DNA from: Granulicella sp. L46
GTDB taxonomy: Bacteria; Acidobacteriota; Terriglobia; Terriglobales; Acidobacteriaceae
Direction: 5' to 3'
Length of the DNA stretch: 64,000 bases
Assembly: GCF_009765785.1 (NCBI RefSeq)
Contig: NZ_LMUT01000007.1
Span: 225,689 to 289,688 of the forward strand
In this document: one piece after another, positions 45,655 through 56,210 of the stretch
Layout of the letters: each line of letters begins with the position of its first letter
Numbering within the stretch: position 1 is the first letter of the stretch
The notes under the pieces: model-generated
The model's database searches: none
Seen by the model: the letters and a program-made list of their open reading frames with translations, nothing else
Told to the model about the DNA's origin: nothing
Translations under genes and position numbers: made by a program

Positions 45655-46911
45655 ATGTTGCCCGGTTCTCATGTGGTTCCAATAAACGATTCCGCGCTGA
45701 CGTCCCTGCAGAGCCCGAAGCTGCTGGCGGACGCGTTCTCAGAGTTTATCTCTGCTTCCTCGCTGTTGGAGGGATCGTATCGGGACCTGCAGCGGGAGGT
45801 GGGCCACCTGGGAACGGAGTTGGCGGAGCGGAATGCGGCGTTGACGCGGAGCTTGGCCGAAAACGAAGCGATGCGCGGTGCGCTGCAGCAGATGATCGAT
45901 TCGATGCCGTGTGGCGTTTTGGTGCTGGATACCGCCGAGATGATTGTGACCATCAATCCCGAAGGCCGGCGGCTGCTTGAGCTTGGCAGTGCGCAGGTGC
46001 GGACACTGCGCGATGTGGCGACGGTGAGTTCTGTGGATCTCGACATGCTGGTTGCGGGAGTCGAAGAACAGGTTGAGCACGAGGTGTGCTTTGCTTGTGG
46101 CGAGACGAGCCGGTGGTTGGCGATCAGCAAGAAGCGGCTGTCGGGCGCATCTCTTCGGTCGATTGGCGGGGTGGGAAAGCGCGGCTTGCAGAGCATCTGG
46201 ATACTGCGCGATGTGACCGCAACGAAAGAGGCGGAGCAGGAGCGCGAGGCGGCACGGAGTGCGATGGCGCTGGCCGAAGTTTCGGCGATCCTGGCGCATG
46301 AGATTAGAAATCCGTTGGCGAGCATGGAGTTGTTTGCGGGGTTGCTGGTGGAGGATCCTGAGCAGGCGTCGTTGTGGGTGTCGCATCTGCGGGCGGGGAT
46401 TCGTTTGCTGTCGGCGACAGTTAACAACGTGCTCAGCCTACATGGTGGTAGCAGTGTTCCGTTGATGCCGATCGAGCTGTCGGCATGTGTTCGCGATGGG
46501 GTGGAGTTTGTGCGTCCGATTGCGGAACAGGCGGGTGTGACGCTGTCGCTGCGGAGCGAGGAAGAGCTGAGGATTCAGGGCAGCGAGAACCAGCTACGAC
46601 AGGTACTGCTGAACCTGATTTGCAATGCAATTCGTCATACGCCGGCTGGAGGGAAGGTTACGGTCACCACCCGGGGCGTGGGGCGAGGTGGAATGCTCCG
46701 CGCTGTCGTGGAAGTGAGTGATACGGGGTGCGGTATCTCGGAGCAGACGATCGGGCGCGTCTTTGAAGCAGGATTCAGTGGGCAGGGGGGCACGCCAGGC
46801 CTGGGGCTGGCGGTGTGTAAGCGGATTGTGGATGGGCATGGTGGAGAGATTCGGGTATGTAGCCGTGTGCATAGTGGCAGCACGTTTGAAATGGAGTTTG
46901 TGGCGTTATGA
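45655..46911 (+). CDS. PAS sensor histidine kinase, FleS/FlrB-like
   Basis: 418 residues, no transmembrane segment. PAS-like region about 75-170, then HisKA with phospho-acceptor His in LAHEIRNPLASMELFAGLLVED, and HATPase with NLICNAIRHTPAGG, VSDTGCGISEQT and PGLGLAVCKRIV. The LASMELFAGLL stretch is typical of FleS. Its stop overlaps the start of the next gene by four bases (ATGA). It should phosphorylate the adjacent regulator. Confidence 0.9.
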   Translation: MLPGSHVVPINDSALTSLQSPKLLADAFSEFISASSLLEGSYRDLQREVGHLGTELAERNAALTRSLAENEAMRGALQQMIDSMPCGVLVLDTAEMIVTINPEGRRLLELGSAQVRTLRDVATVSSVDLDMLVAGVEEQVEHEVCFACGETSRWLAISKKRLSGASLRSIGGVGKRGLQSIWILRDVTATKEAEQEREAARSAMALAEVSAILAHEIRNPLASMELFAGLLVEDPEQASLWVSHLRAGIRLLSATVNNVLSLHGGSSVPLMPIELSACVRDGVEFVRPIAEQAGVTLSLRSEEELRIQGSENQLRQVLLNLICNAIRHTPAGGKVTVTTRGVGRGGMLRAVVEVSDTGCGISEQTIGRVFEAGFSGQGGTPGLGLAVCKRIVDGHGGEIRVCSRVHSGSTFEMEFVAL

Positions 46912-48287
46912 CGAGTGATCGAGTTTCATCGGTGATGGTGGTCGACGACGAGCCGGGAATCAGGACGGCGTTGCGTGCGAATTTTCTGCGTCATGGCTGG
47001 AGGGTTGAGGTGGCTGGCTCGGTTCGTGAGGCGATCAGCCACCTGGAAGGCAAGGAGTTTGACCTGGTCGTCACCGATATACGCATGCCAGACGGAACTG
47101 GTATGGAAGTAATGCGGGCGACGCGGCAGCTGTCTCCGGGGACGGCGGTGATCCTGCTGACGGCGTATGGTTCGGTGCCGGATGCGGTGAGCGCGATGCG
47201 CGATGGAGCGCTGGATTACCTGACCAAGCCGATCTCGTTTGACCAACTGCAGGCGACTGCGGCGAAGGTGATGCAGGTAGCAAGGCAAGCGCCGGTAGAG
47301 GACGATTCCCTGGCCAGCGGAATCATTGGACGATCGCCGTCGCTGCTGCGAGCGTTGCAGAGGGCGCGATCGGCGGCGAGCACGAATGCGGATGTGCTGG
47401 TGGAGGCCGAGAGCGGGACGGGTAAGGAGTTGCTTGCGCGGTTTATTCATGACTCGAGCGATCGCAGGAACAAGCCGTTTGTTGCGTTGAACTGCGCGGC
47501 GGTTCCGGAATCGCTGCTCGAGAGTGAACTGTTTGGGCATGCGCGAGGGGCGTTCACTGGAGCTGTGAGTGCGAAGCCGGGCAAGTTCGAGCTCGCGGAC
47601 GGTGGCACGATTCTGCTGGACGAGATTGGGGAGATGCCCCTGCATCTGCAGCCGAAGCTGTTGCGCGCGTTGCAGGAGCGTGAGTTTGAGCGGTTGGGCG
47701 AGTCGCGGTCCGTGCATGTGGATATTCGAGTGATCGCCACGACGAACGTGTCGCTGGCCGCGATGGTGGAACGAAGGCAGTTTCGCAGTGATCTGTTCTA
47801 TCGGCTCAATGTAATTCCACTGTCGCTACCGCCGCTGCGCGATCGGAAGGAAGACATTCCAGCGCTTGCGAAGTATTTCGCAGAGAAGCACGCGGCCCAG
47901 TCACAGACTCGAGCGCCGCAGCTGAGACCGGAGTTTCTGGATCGTTTGCAAACTCACTCGTGGCCGGGAAATGTTCGGGAACTGGCGAATTTTATTCGTC
48001 GCGTGGTCACGCTGAGCGATGCCCAGGACATCGATGCCGGGTGTTTCGACAGAGAATTTCAGGTCGCGGCGCGGTCGTCGAATTTGTCATCGGCTCTGGC
48101 GCCGGTGCTATCTCCCGCGACGCTGGCGGGAACACCGATTCGCGAACTGGAACGGTTGCATGTAGAGAACACGCTGGCCCTCACCGACGGAAACAGGACC
48201 CATGCGGCGGTGATGCTGGGTATTAGTCTGCGCACTCTGCGCAATCGGATCCGCGAATATGGCTTGCCGCCAAGGAGGGTTGCTTAA
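46908..48287 (+). CDS. Sigma54 response regulator, FleR/FlrC-like
   Basis: 459 residues. Receiver with VVDDEPGIRTALR, phospho-Asp in LVVTDIRMPDGTG, Lys in YLTKPISF. AAA+ domain with ESGTGKELLARFIH, GHARGAFTGAVSAK and GTILLDEIGEMP. Fis-type helix-turn-helix at the end (NRTHAAVMLGISLRTLRNRIREYGL). In flagellated bacteria this protein activates the class III basal-body genes, starting with flgB. Here the next gene begins one base after its stop, as flgB. Confidence 0.93.
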   Translation: MTSDRVSSVMVVDDEPGIRTALRANFLRHGWRVEVAGSVREAISHLEGKEFDLVVTDIRMPDGTGMEVMRATRQLSPGTAVILLTAYGSVPDAVSAMRDGALDYLTKPISFDQLQATAAKVMQVARQAPVEDDSLASGIIGRSPSLLRALQRARSAASTNADVLVEAESGTGKELLARFIHDSSDRRNKPFVALNCAAVPESLLESELFGHARGAFTGAVSAKPGKFELADGGTILLDEIGEMPLHLQPKLLRALQEREFERLGESRSVHVDIRVIATTNVSLAAMVERRQFRSDLFYRLNVIPLSLPPLRDRKEDIPALAKYFAEKHAAQSQTRAPQLRPEFLDRLQTHSWPGNVRELANFIRRVVTLSDAQDIDAGCFDREFQVAARSSNLSSALAPVLSPATLAGTPIRELERLHVENTLALTDGNRTHAAVMLGISLRTLRNRIREYGLPPRRVA

Positions 48288-48288
48288 T

Positions 48289-49068
48289 ATGTCTTCCTTT
48301 TCGTCTGTAGAGATGTTGCAAGGGTATCTGAAGGTTCTGACGGACCGACAACAGATGATTACGTCCAATATGGCGAATATTGATACTCCGGGGTATCACA
48401 CCAAGGATCTGAACTTCCAGGCGGCGGTGCGTCGCGTGATGGACGAGGGCGATCCAGGAAGTAATGCGGCGTTGGAGCCGGTGTCACTTGAGACTCACGC
48501 GCAGTTCCGTATACGCGGCGCCATCCTGGATTCTCTGCGGGTTCTGGACTGGAGCCCGCGCGAACTTCGCCGCAAGGGGCGCGCCGTGCAGGAAGCCATT
48601 CAGACGATGACCCGCAACCTGCGGCGCACGCCCACCGAGACGGAGATCGCTCGCGAGTTGAATCTTGGCATCCACGAGTACCAGCTATTACTTGGGCAGC
48701 TCAAGGGACTCGAGATCGGCAGTCTCAATCTGGAACACAACGACGACTCCGGCGAAGACCAGCTCGCCTATATTGCAGGTTCACCCGAGGACGATCCGCT
48801 CTTCCTTTGTCTCCAGGGAGAGATGCGGCAGTTGCTGGTTGACGCCATCGAGGAGCTGCCGGAGAAAGAGCGCATGGTTCTGACCCTCTATTACTACGAA
48901 GAGCTAACGATGCGGGAGATCGGCCTAACCTTGGGTGTGGTGGAGTCACGCGTCTCGCAGATCCACTCCTCGGCCGTGGTTCGGCTGCGTGCCAGCCTCC
49001 ACGGCATACCGAAGATCCAGAAGCCAACTGCCGTGCGGCGAATGCGCAACACACCGACCGATTGCTAA
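48289..49068 (+). CDS. Chimeric gene: FlgB N-terminus fused in frame to FliA C-terminus
   Basis: 259 residues from the ATG at 48289, preceded by AAGGAGG. Residues about 1-60 are the flagellar rod protein FlgB: LQGYLKVLTDRQQMITSNMANIDTPGY and KDLNFQAAVRR. From about residue 65 the sequence is sigma28/FliA: QFRIRGAILDSLRVLDWSPRELRR (region 2.3-2.4 into 3), the middle LNLGIHEYQLLLGQLKGLEIGSLN and region 4 (LPEKERMVLTLYYYEELTMREIGLTLGVVESRVSQIHSS). Sigma regions 1.2-2.2 are missing and FlgB loses its C-terminal helix. The junction lies near 48463-48489. Neither half should work. It is probably a remnant of a deletion that removed the flagellar genes. Confidence 0.88.
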   Translation: MSSFSSVEMLQGYLKVLTDRQQMITSNMANIDTPGYHTKDLNFQAAVRRVMDEGDPGSNAALEPVSLETHAQFRIRGAILDSLRVLDWSPRELRRKGRAVQEAIQTMTRNLRRTPTETEIARELNLGIHEYQLLLGQLKGLEIGSLNLEHNDDSGEDQLAYIAGSPEDDPLFLCLQGEMRQLLVDAIEELPEKERMVLTLYYYEELTMREIGLTLGVVESRVSQIHSSAVVRLRASLHGIPKIQKPTAVRRMRNTPTDC

Positions 49069-49190
49069 ATTATTGTTAGACAGCCTTAATGTTTCCTCCC
49101 GATCTGCCGATAGACATCATGAGGATGGTCTCATTGAACAGATTGCGGAAATCCCAACGATTGTTTGATTACACATTACGCTGCCAGGAA

Positions 49191-49554
49191 ATGCCGCGCC
49201 TCGACGCTGCGGTCAAGATGTTATCCAGCGATCAGCTCCGCTCGATCCGTAGGCACGCGGCCGGAGCTGAACAGCCTTCCTCCGGCGCCTCGCTTGCCCG
49301 CATGGAGCATATTGCCCGTATCCGAACAGCCATCGCTGAGGGCCGCTATCACGTCTCAGCCGCCGATCTCGCGGAAAAGCTAATCGATTACATGGTCGCA
49401 AATCGTCCCGCAAACTTTAATCACAATGCTCCAAACAGCTTGGCTAGTGTTGCGTCTCTAGTGATCCTTGCAACGTCATCCCCTCTGAGATCCGCTGCGG
49501 GCTGTGCGCCTTTTGTGGCCGATCGAGCATCTGAAGTTTGGAGGGAAGCAAGCA
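49191..49554 (+). pseudogene. flgM: FlgM-like anti-sigma28 segment, no stop codon of its own
   Basis: In-frame segment starting at ATG 49191 or 49218. The part about 49314-49418 encodes HIARIRTAIAEGRYHVSAADLAEKLIDYMV, close to the C-terminal sigma28-binding helices of FlgM. The N-terminal part is Ser/Ala/Gln-rich and weakly recognisable. The frame has no stop before the downstream hydrolase at 49555, so it is either a decayed flgM or one fused to that gene. It sits 122 bases after the FliA stop, the place where flgM is found in some relatives. Confidence 0.5.
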
Positions 49555-50243
49555 TGAGTGAATGGGTAGAGTTGAAGGCGGCCGACGGCCACGAGTTAAG
49601 CGCATATGTAGCCAAGCCTAAGGGCGAGCCGCTGGGAGCAGTAGTCGTCATTCAGGAAATCTTTGGTGTTAATCCGTCGATTCGGTCGGTGGCAGACGAG
49701 TACGCCCGCCACGATTTCGTCGCAATCGCGCCGGCGCTCTTCGATCGATTCGGAAAGAGCATTGAGCTGGGCTACACGGGTGATGACCTGAAGGAGGCCT
49801 ACGACCTCTACGGAAAGCTGAACCCGGACACCCAACTCCTCGACGTAGCCGCAGCTGCAGCGCATGTTGCGGGCACGGGCAAGGGAACTGGCGTGATTGG
49901 ATTCTGCTACGGCGGACTCCTGACCTGGCTTAGTGCAACGCGCGCCAAAGCTCTCAAGATTAACCTCAAGGCCGCAGTCGGTTTCTACGCCGGCGGCATT
50001 GGCAAGTTCGCGGCGGAGGAACCTTTCTGCCCCGTGCAACTTCACTTCGGCGCGGACGACGACCACATCGGCAAGGACCAGATCGACGCCGTCCGCACCG
50101 CGCATCCCGACGTTGAGATTTTCCTCTACGAGGGCGCAGGGCATGCTTTCGCCAACGAAGCGCGTGCCAGTTACGTCCCCGCCGCCTCCAAGCTGGCCCA
50201 TCAGCGCGCGCTTGAGTTCCTCAAGTTGCACATTGCCAAGTAA
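49555..50243 (+). CDS. Dienelactone hydrolase family protein
   Basis: 229 residues from the ATG at 49555 with GGAGGGAAGC just upstream. An alpha/beta hydrolase with the Cys-type nucleophile GFCYGGLLTW, Asp in GADDDHIG and His in EGAGHAFANEA. Acts on lactones or esters; the exact substrate is unknown. The frame is open upstream through the FlgM-like segment with no stop, but the own ribosome-binding site favours a start here. A strong hairpin follows (50272). Confidence 0.88.
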
Positions 50244-50271
50244 AATCAGCGCAAACCCAGCAGAAATCAAG

Positions 50272-50311
50272 CCACGCGGAGGCCATTTCCGGCCCTCCGC
50301 GTGGTATCTTT
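50272..50311 (+). terminator. Terminator-like hairpin between the hydrolase gene and rpsO
   Basis: Perfect 11-base stem CCACGCGGAGG (50272-50282) and CCTCCGCGTGG (50294-50304), then TATCTTTT. It is 28 bases after the hydrolase stop and 66 before rpsO. Confidence 0.8.
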
Positions 50312-50369
50312 TAAGAGGACACTAACGTGAAGTGGACTAGAGCATAGAGAATCAGGAGTAAGACCCGCC

Positions 50370-50636
50370 GTGTTGGCAACAGCGAAGAAATCAGACATTA
50401 TTACCAAGTTCCGCACGCACGACTCGGACACTGGAAGTCCTGAGGTGCAGATTGCGATCCTCAGCGAGCGTATTGGCGAGCTGACCGAGCACTTCAAAAC
50501 CCACAAGAAGGATCATGGCTCGCGCCGTGGTCTGTTGATGCTGGTGAGCAAGCGCCGCCGCCTTCTTGATTACCTCAAGAAGACGGATTCGGACCGCTAC
50601 CGTGACGTCATCGGCAAACTGGGTATCCGCAAGTAG
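50370..50636 (+). CDS. rpsO: 30S ribosomal protein S15
   Basis: 88 residues from a GTG (50370) with AGGAGT upstream. Signature [56 protein letters not shown]. Binds 16S rRNA early in 30S assembly and starts the central domain. Followed by pnp, the usual rpsO-pnp order. Its own terminator separates them. Confidence 0.97.
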   Translation: MLATAKKSDIITKFRTHDSDTGSPEVQIAILSERIGELTEHFKTHKKDHGSRRGLLMLVSKRRRLLDYLKKTDSDRYRDVIGKLGIRK

Positions 50637-50832
50637 CCTATCCGTGCTGCTGCGGTCTCATTGTGCCTCGGCGGCCCCACCAGGAGTGGTTGAAGATTGA
50701 ATCTGCGCAAAGCCATCGACGGGATGGGAGTGACTGTGGTTGCTTCTGTTCGCGCCGCTCGACTCGATGCACATCGCGGCGCCTCATCGCGCTGGCTTCA
50801 ACCCACCTCTGTATCCAAGCCCACAGAATCTG
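50637..50832. other. Spacer between rpsO and its terminator, no gene seen
   Basis: Low-significance open frames only. Nothing like a small RNA could be recognised by eye, although a small RNA ending in the terminator at 50833 is possible. Confidence 0.4.
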
Positions 50833-50868
50833 AAGCCCCGACCGAAGCAGCTTCGGCGGGGCTTTCGT
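50833..50868 (+). terminator. Rho-independent terminator upstream of pnp
   Basis: AAGCCCCG (50833-50840), A, CCGAAG (50842-50847), loop CAG, CTTCGG (50851-50856), CGGGGCTT (50857-50864), then TCGT. It ends about 75 bases before the pnp start. Confidence 0.85.
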
Positions 50869-50941
50869 CTTAGTGCTCCTCACCGAGCGCCAGACGACCC
50901 AACGAGCTTAAAGATAAAGACAGAGAAAAAGAGGAACGTTT

Positions 50942-53440
<2,499 letters not shown>

Positions 53441-53461
53441 TTTTCGCTCGGACCTTATCCA

Positions 53462-53500
53462 ACAGAGAAGCCGCGCACTCAGCGCGGCTTCTCTGTTTTT
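53462..53500 (+). terminator. Rho-independent terminator after pnp
   Basis: A 15-base perfect stem, ACAGAGAAGCCGCGC (53462-53476), loop ACTCA, GCGCGGCTTCTCTGT (53482-53496), then TTTT. It starts 21 bases after the pnp stop. Confidence 0.95.
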
Positions 53501-53603
53501 GCGAATCCACCATGCCTCCTCGCACGTCTAGCCTTGTAGCGAGGGAAGGGGACGTCGTCTGAACACGCCCAGCCAAATCCAACAAGCCAGGCAAACCCAG
53601 CAA

Positions 53604-54500
53604 GTGGAAGCTCAGCGCTGGTGGCCCTTCCTCTTGCTGGTCCTCGTAGGAGGAAGTCGCTGGGCAGTCTCCGCCGCGCGCCCTGACGCCGAGTCGACTC
53701 TCACCTCGCAGACCCTCGGCTGTGCCTGGGCGACGTTGCTTGCGTTCGCCTTTCTGCTCCCCAAACGACAGCAAGCATCTCCGCGGCCCAAGCCTTCGCG
53801 CGCGGCCACGCTCCGCTGGTTTTTTGCGGGCGCCATGCTATTCGGCGGCCCCGCCATCGGCTTTCTCCTTCCCGGACGTGATCTCGACTCCAGCGCCCTT
53901 ACTATCGCCCTAGCGCTCACCCCGATTGTCATCGCGATTGCGTCCAGCGCCCTCGGCGCCGAAATCTCCGACGGCATTGCCGGCCGCATCTGGCCAGCGC
54001 TGGCTACAGTCGCCGGCCTTCTCCTGGTGCTCGTCCAGCCCAGCGTCGGAGACCTCCGCACCGACCTTCTCCTGCTACTAGCGCCGGTTCTCACCGGCCT
54101 GGGCGCAGTTCTGTTTTGCACCGATCATTCCCGGAGCGTCCCTCGCACCACGAGCGCGCTTGTGGGTGCCACCGTCCTATTCGCCGCCGCAGTCGCAGCG
54201 AGCCGCTTCCTCGCCGGCGTGCGTCCCACCTTCTCCCTCCTGGCGATCGCCTGCGATGGTATCGTCGCCCTACTCGTCATCGCCACGCTCTCCCGGCTTG
54301 GATCCACTCGCTGGTCCTCGCAGTTCACCTGGGTGCCGTTGCTGATCATTCTGGAGGGAATTGTCCTCGTGCGCCCCAGACTGACGGCTCACTGGTTTAC
54401 TGGCCTCATCCTGTTGATCGTTGCCGGCATCTATCTTCTCCTGCCGCCGGGCGATGGGTCAGCCGCCGACGCGTCCCCTGTCCCCACGCTTCCCGTTTAG
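53604..54500 (+). CDS. DMT-superfamily membrane transporter
   Basis: 298 residues from a GTG at 53604, with little ribosome-binding signal nearby; a CTG at 53559 would extend it. About ten hydrophobic helices are seen, starting WWPFLLLVLVGGSRWAVSA and ending GLILLIVAGIYLLLPPGD. Helix pairs and the length fit the EamA/DMT fold, but the two EamA repeats are weak. The substrate is unknown. Confidence 0.75.
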   Translation: MEAQRWWPFLLLVLVGGSRWAVSAARPDAESTLTSQTLGCAWATLLAFAFLLPKRQQASPRPKPSRAATLRWFFAGAMLFGGPAIGFLLPGRDLDSSALTIALALTPIVIAIASSALGAEISDGIAGRIWPALATVAGLLLVLVQPSVGDLRTDLLLLLAPVLTGLGAVLFCTDHSRSVPRTTSALVGATVLFAAAVAASRFLAGVRPTFSLLAIACDGIVALLVIATLSRLGSTRWSSQFTWVPLLIILEGIVLVRPRLTAHWFTGLILLIVAGIYLLLPPGDGSAADASPVPTLPV

Positions 54501-54588
54501 GAACACCTGCGCCTCATCCGCGAACCCAAATAGGTTCGTCGCTCCCAAGCCTTCAATCCACAACCCTGCCGGCGCTACACTCAACCCA

Positions 54589-54999
54589 ATGGCAGCCTCG
54601 ATGTATATCGTGGTCGAGGGCGAAGACCCTGGCTACAACATCTACGTGAACGGCCGTGTGCTTGCGCGTTACGAGAGCGCTATCGAAAAGCTTGCTCTCC
54701 AACTGGGCGTTAAGCCGTTGCTCGAATTCTTCTCCGCCGACGAAAATTCCATGTCGCTCCTCATCCAGGAGGGTGGCGGCAATCCCGACCTGCTCAAGCG
54801 CCTTCCGCCCCCACAGTGGTATCGCCCCGAAGACGGCCTTGATACGCTCGAAGCGCTCATTACCGCGATCGAAGCCGATCCCCACCAGTTCGGCAGCGAA
54901 GGCCCCGAGATCCTCAGTGAACTTCACGAATACGGGGCCGTACTGCGCAAATCTGCCGAGCGTGGCCACCGCTGGCACCTCGCCGTCAGCTGGCGGTAG
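54589..54999 (+). CDS. Conserved hypothetical protein
   Basis: 136 residues from ATG 54589. Opens MYIVVEGEDPGYNIYVNGRVLARYESAIEKLA. Later PLLEFFSADENSM and QWYRPEDGLDTLEALI precede a C-terminal HLAVSWR. It is soluble, with no signal peptide. I recall similar uncharacterised acidobacterial proteins; no family name is given. Immediately downstream is a GTTCTCAGTTGT-type repeat with an inverted partner. Confidence 0.75.
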   Translation: MAASMYIVVEGEDPGYNIYVNGRVLARYESAIEKLALQLGVKPLLEFFSADENSMSLLIQEGGGNPDLLKRLPPPQWYRPEDGLDTLEALITAIEADPHQFGSEGPEILSELHEYGAVLRKSAERGHRWHLAVSWR

Positions 55000-55010
55000 A
55001 AAGTCCTTAG

Positions 55011-55063
55011 TTGTTAGTTCTCAGCTGTCAGTCGGCCGTGAACTGACAACTGAGAACTGACAA
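55011..55063. repeat. Long inverted repeat of the GTTCTCAGTTGT type
   Basis: Left arm 55011-55032 (TTGTTAGTTCTCAGCTGTCA and on), nine-base loop, right arm 55042-55063 (ACTGACAACTGAGAACTGACAA), with a few mismatches. The right arm is a reversed copy of 8881-8911. It could act as a terminator for the convergent genes or as a mobile repeat. Confidence 0.75.
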
Positions 55064-55064
55064 C

Positions 55065-55487
55065 TCAATGCACCGACAGATCCCCATCAAAGTCCACCAC
55101 CAACGCATCCCCGCTCACCTGCATCGAGTGCACCTTCAGGTTATCGAGCTTCACTTCATATCCGGTCGCCTCGGTATTAATCCCTACACCGAGGCAGCTT
55201 CCGCCAATCTTCCCGCCTAACTTTGCATGCCTCTTAACATGGATAACGATGCGCTCGTCCTTGAAGCTGACCTTCGGTTCCTGCGCATATGCGAAGCACG
55301 GCGACGCAGCGCTGCCGCGGAAGCAGTAGCGCCCATCGGCTCCATTGAACAGTTGATTATTGAAAGTGTGTTCCAGCGCCTATGCAGAGACTTTGATTTC
55401 GATTGCGTGCGCTGAGACCGGTAATGCCGCAATACTCAAAACCAGGCTCGCCAGCGCCACGGCCAGCTTGGAAGGCCAAAAACCGTC
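55065..55487 (-). pseudogene. Broken gene of a secreted protein (in-frame amber stop and lost start)
   Basis: On the minus strand the frame reads a signal-peptide-like stretch LAVALASLVLSIAALPVSAHA, then IEIKVSA, then a TAG at 55380-55382. It continues with no frameshift: ALEHTFNNQLFNGADGRYCFRG, EPKVSFKDERIVIHV, KLGGKIGGSCLGVGINTEA, YEVKLDNLKVHSMQV and DALVVDFDGDLSVH to TGA at 55065. No ATG precedes the signal peptide before an in-frame TAA at 55488; GTG codons could be tried. The mature part also seems shortened. The coding bias in the remaining codons suggests recent decay. Confidence 0.7.
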
Positions 55488-55533
55488 TTAATCTTCCAAG
55501 CATAGCCGATGGCCGGCATTACCAATGTTTCTG

Positions 55534-56004
55534 CTATTTCGGCTGCTGTTGCGCCTCTGCCATGTCCTGCGACGAGCTCTTGCCGTTTCCTGAAGCAATA
55601 TCGGCACCAGGTACAGACGCCGCCGTATCCGTTGGTCCGAGGCCAAGCTTAATCAGTGCTCGAGAGTCTGGCGTAATCTTCGTCTGCCAACCGTTATCGC
55701 CCTGCATTTTCTGCATGGCGGAGACGCTCTGGTCGTCCCACCTGCCTGTGGGCTCACCGGTCAGATATCCCTGTTTAATCAATGCCGTCTGAATCTGTGA
55801 AGCTCGTTCGGCGGGCATCTCCAGCGGCGCCTTCTCGTGCGCCGACCGCGAATGGACACCCTTGGAGTGCTTTACCGAAGCTTCCTTCACGCTCGCACTG
55901 TAGTGCTTCTTCGACGAGCCGGCCTTCGGGTGAACGGATGCAAATGCCGGCACCGCCAGTAATAGAAGCCCTGCCGGAATACCCTTAAGGATAGATATAC
56001 GCAT
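55534..56004 (-). CDS. Secreted peptidoglycan-binding-like protein
   Basis: 156 residues. Signal peptide about 1-22 (IPAGLLLLAVPAFAS). A Lys/His/Ser-rich linker (about 23-65) leads to a PG_binding_1-like domain (about 68-125: IQTALIKQGYLTGEPTGRWDDQSVSAMQKMQGDNGW...DSRALIKLGLGP). The tail is Ala/Ser/Gln-rich. It probably sits in the periplasm on the cell wall. The function is unknown. Confidence 0.85.
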   Translation of the reverse strand: MRISILKGIPAGLLLLAVPAFASVHPKAGSSKKHYSASVKEASVKHSKGVHSRSAHEKAPLEMPAERASQIQTALIKQGYLTGEPTGRWDDQSVSAMQKMQGDNGWQTKITPDSRALIKLGLGPTDTAASVPGADIASGNGKSSSQDMAEAQQQPK

Positions 56005-56210
56005 CGTGCGGCTTACCTCCCTCTTGCCTGTTTAGCTTAACCGCGCGACACGATCAACCCGCGTTTCGCCGTCAAGCCTAACCGAATGTTGGTTCTCACG
56101 CAATGGCTTGCAAGCTGAGTGTAACCACACTTGGTGCTCTTTAGTGTACCCATAAGGTGCTAGACCAAAGGGCGCAGACATTATCGTCTGCGCCACTTCC
56201 TGTCCTCAGC

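Noticed and set aside
48400-50300. A dif site near the composition switch
   Set aside because: No sequence close to the dif consensus could be recognised by eye on either strand.
50637-50832. Possible small RNA between rpsO and the terminator
   Set aside because: No promoter or conserved fold could be recognised.
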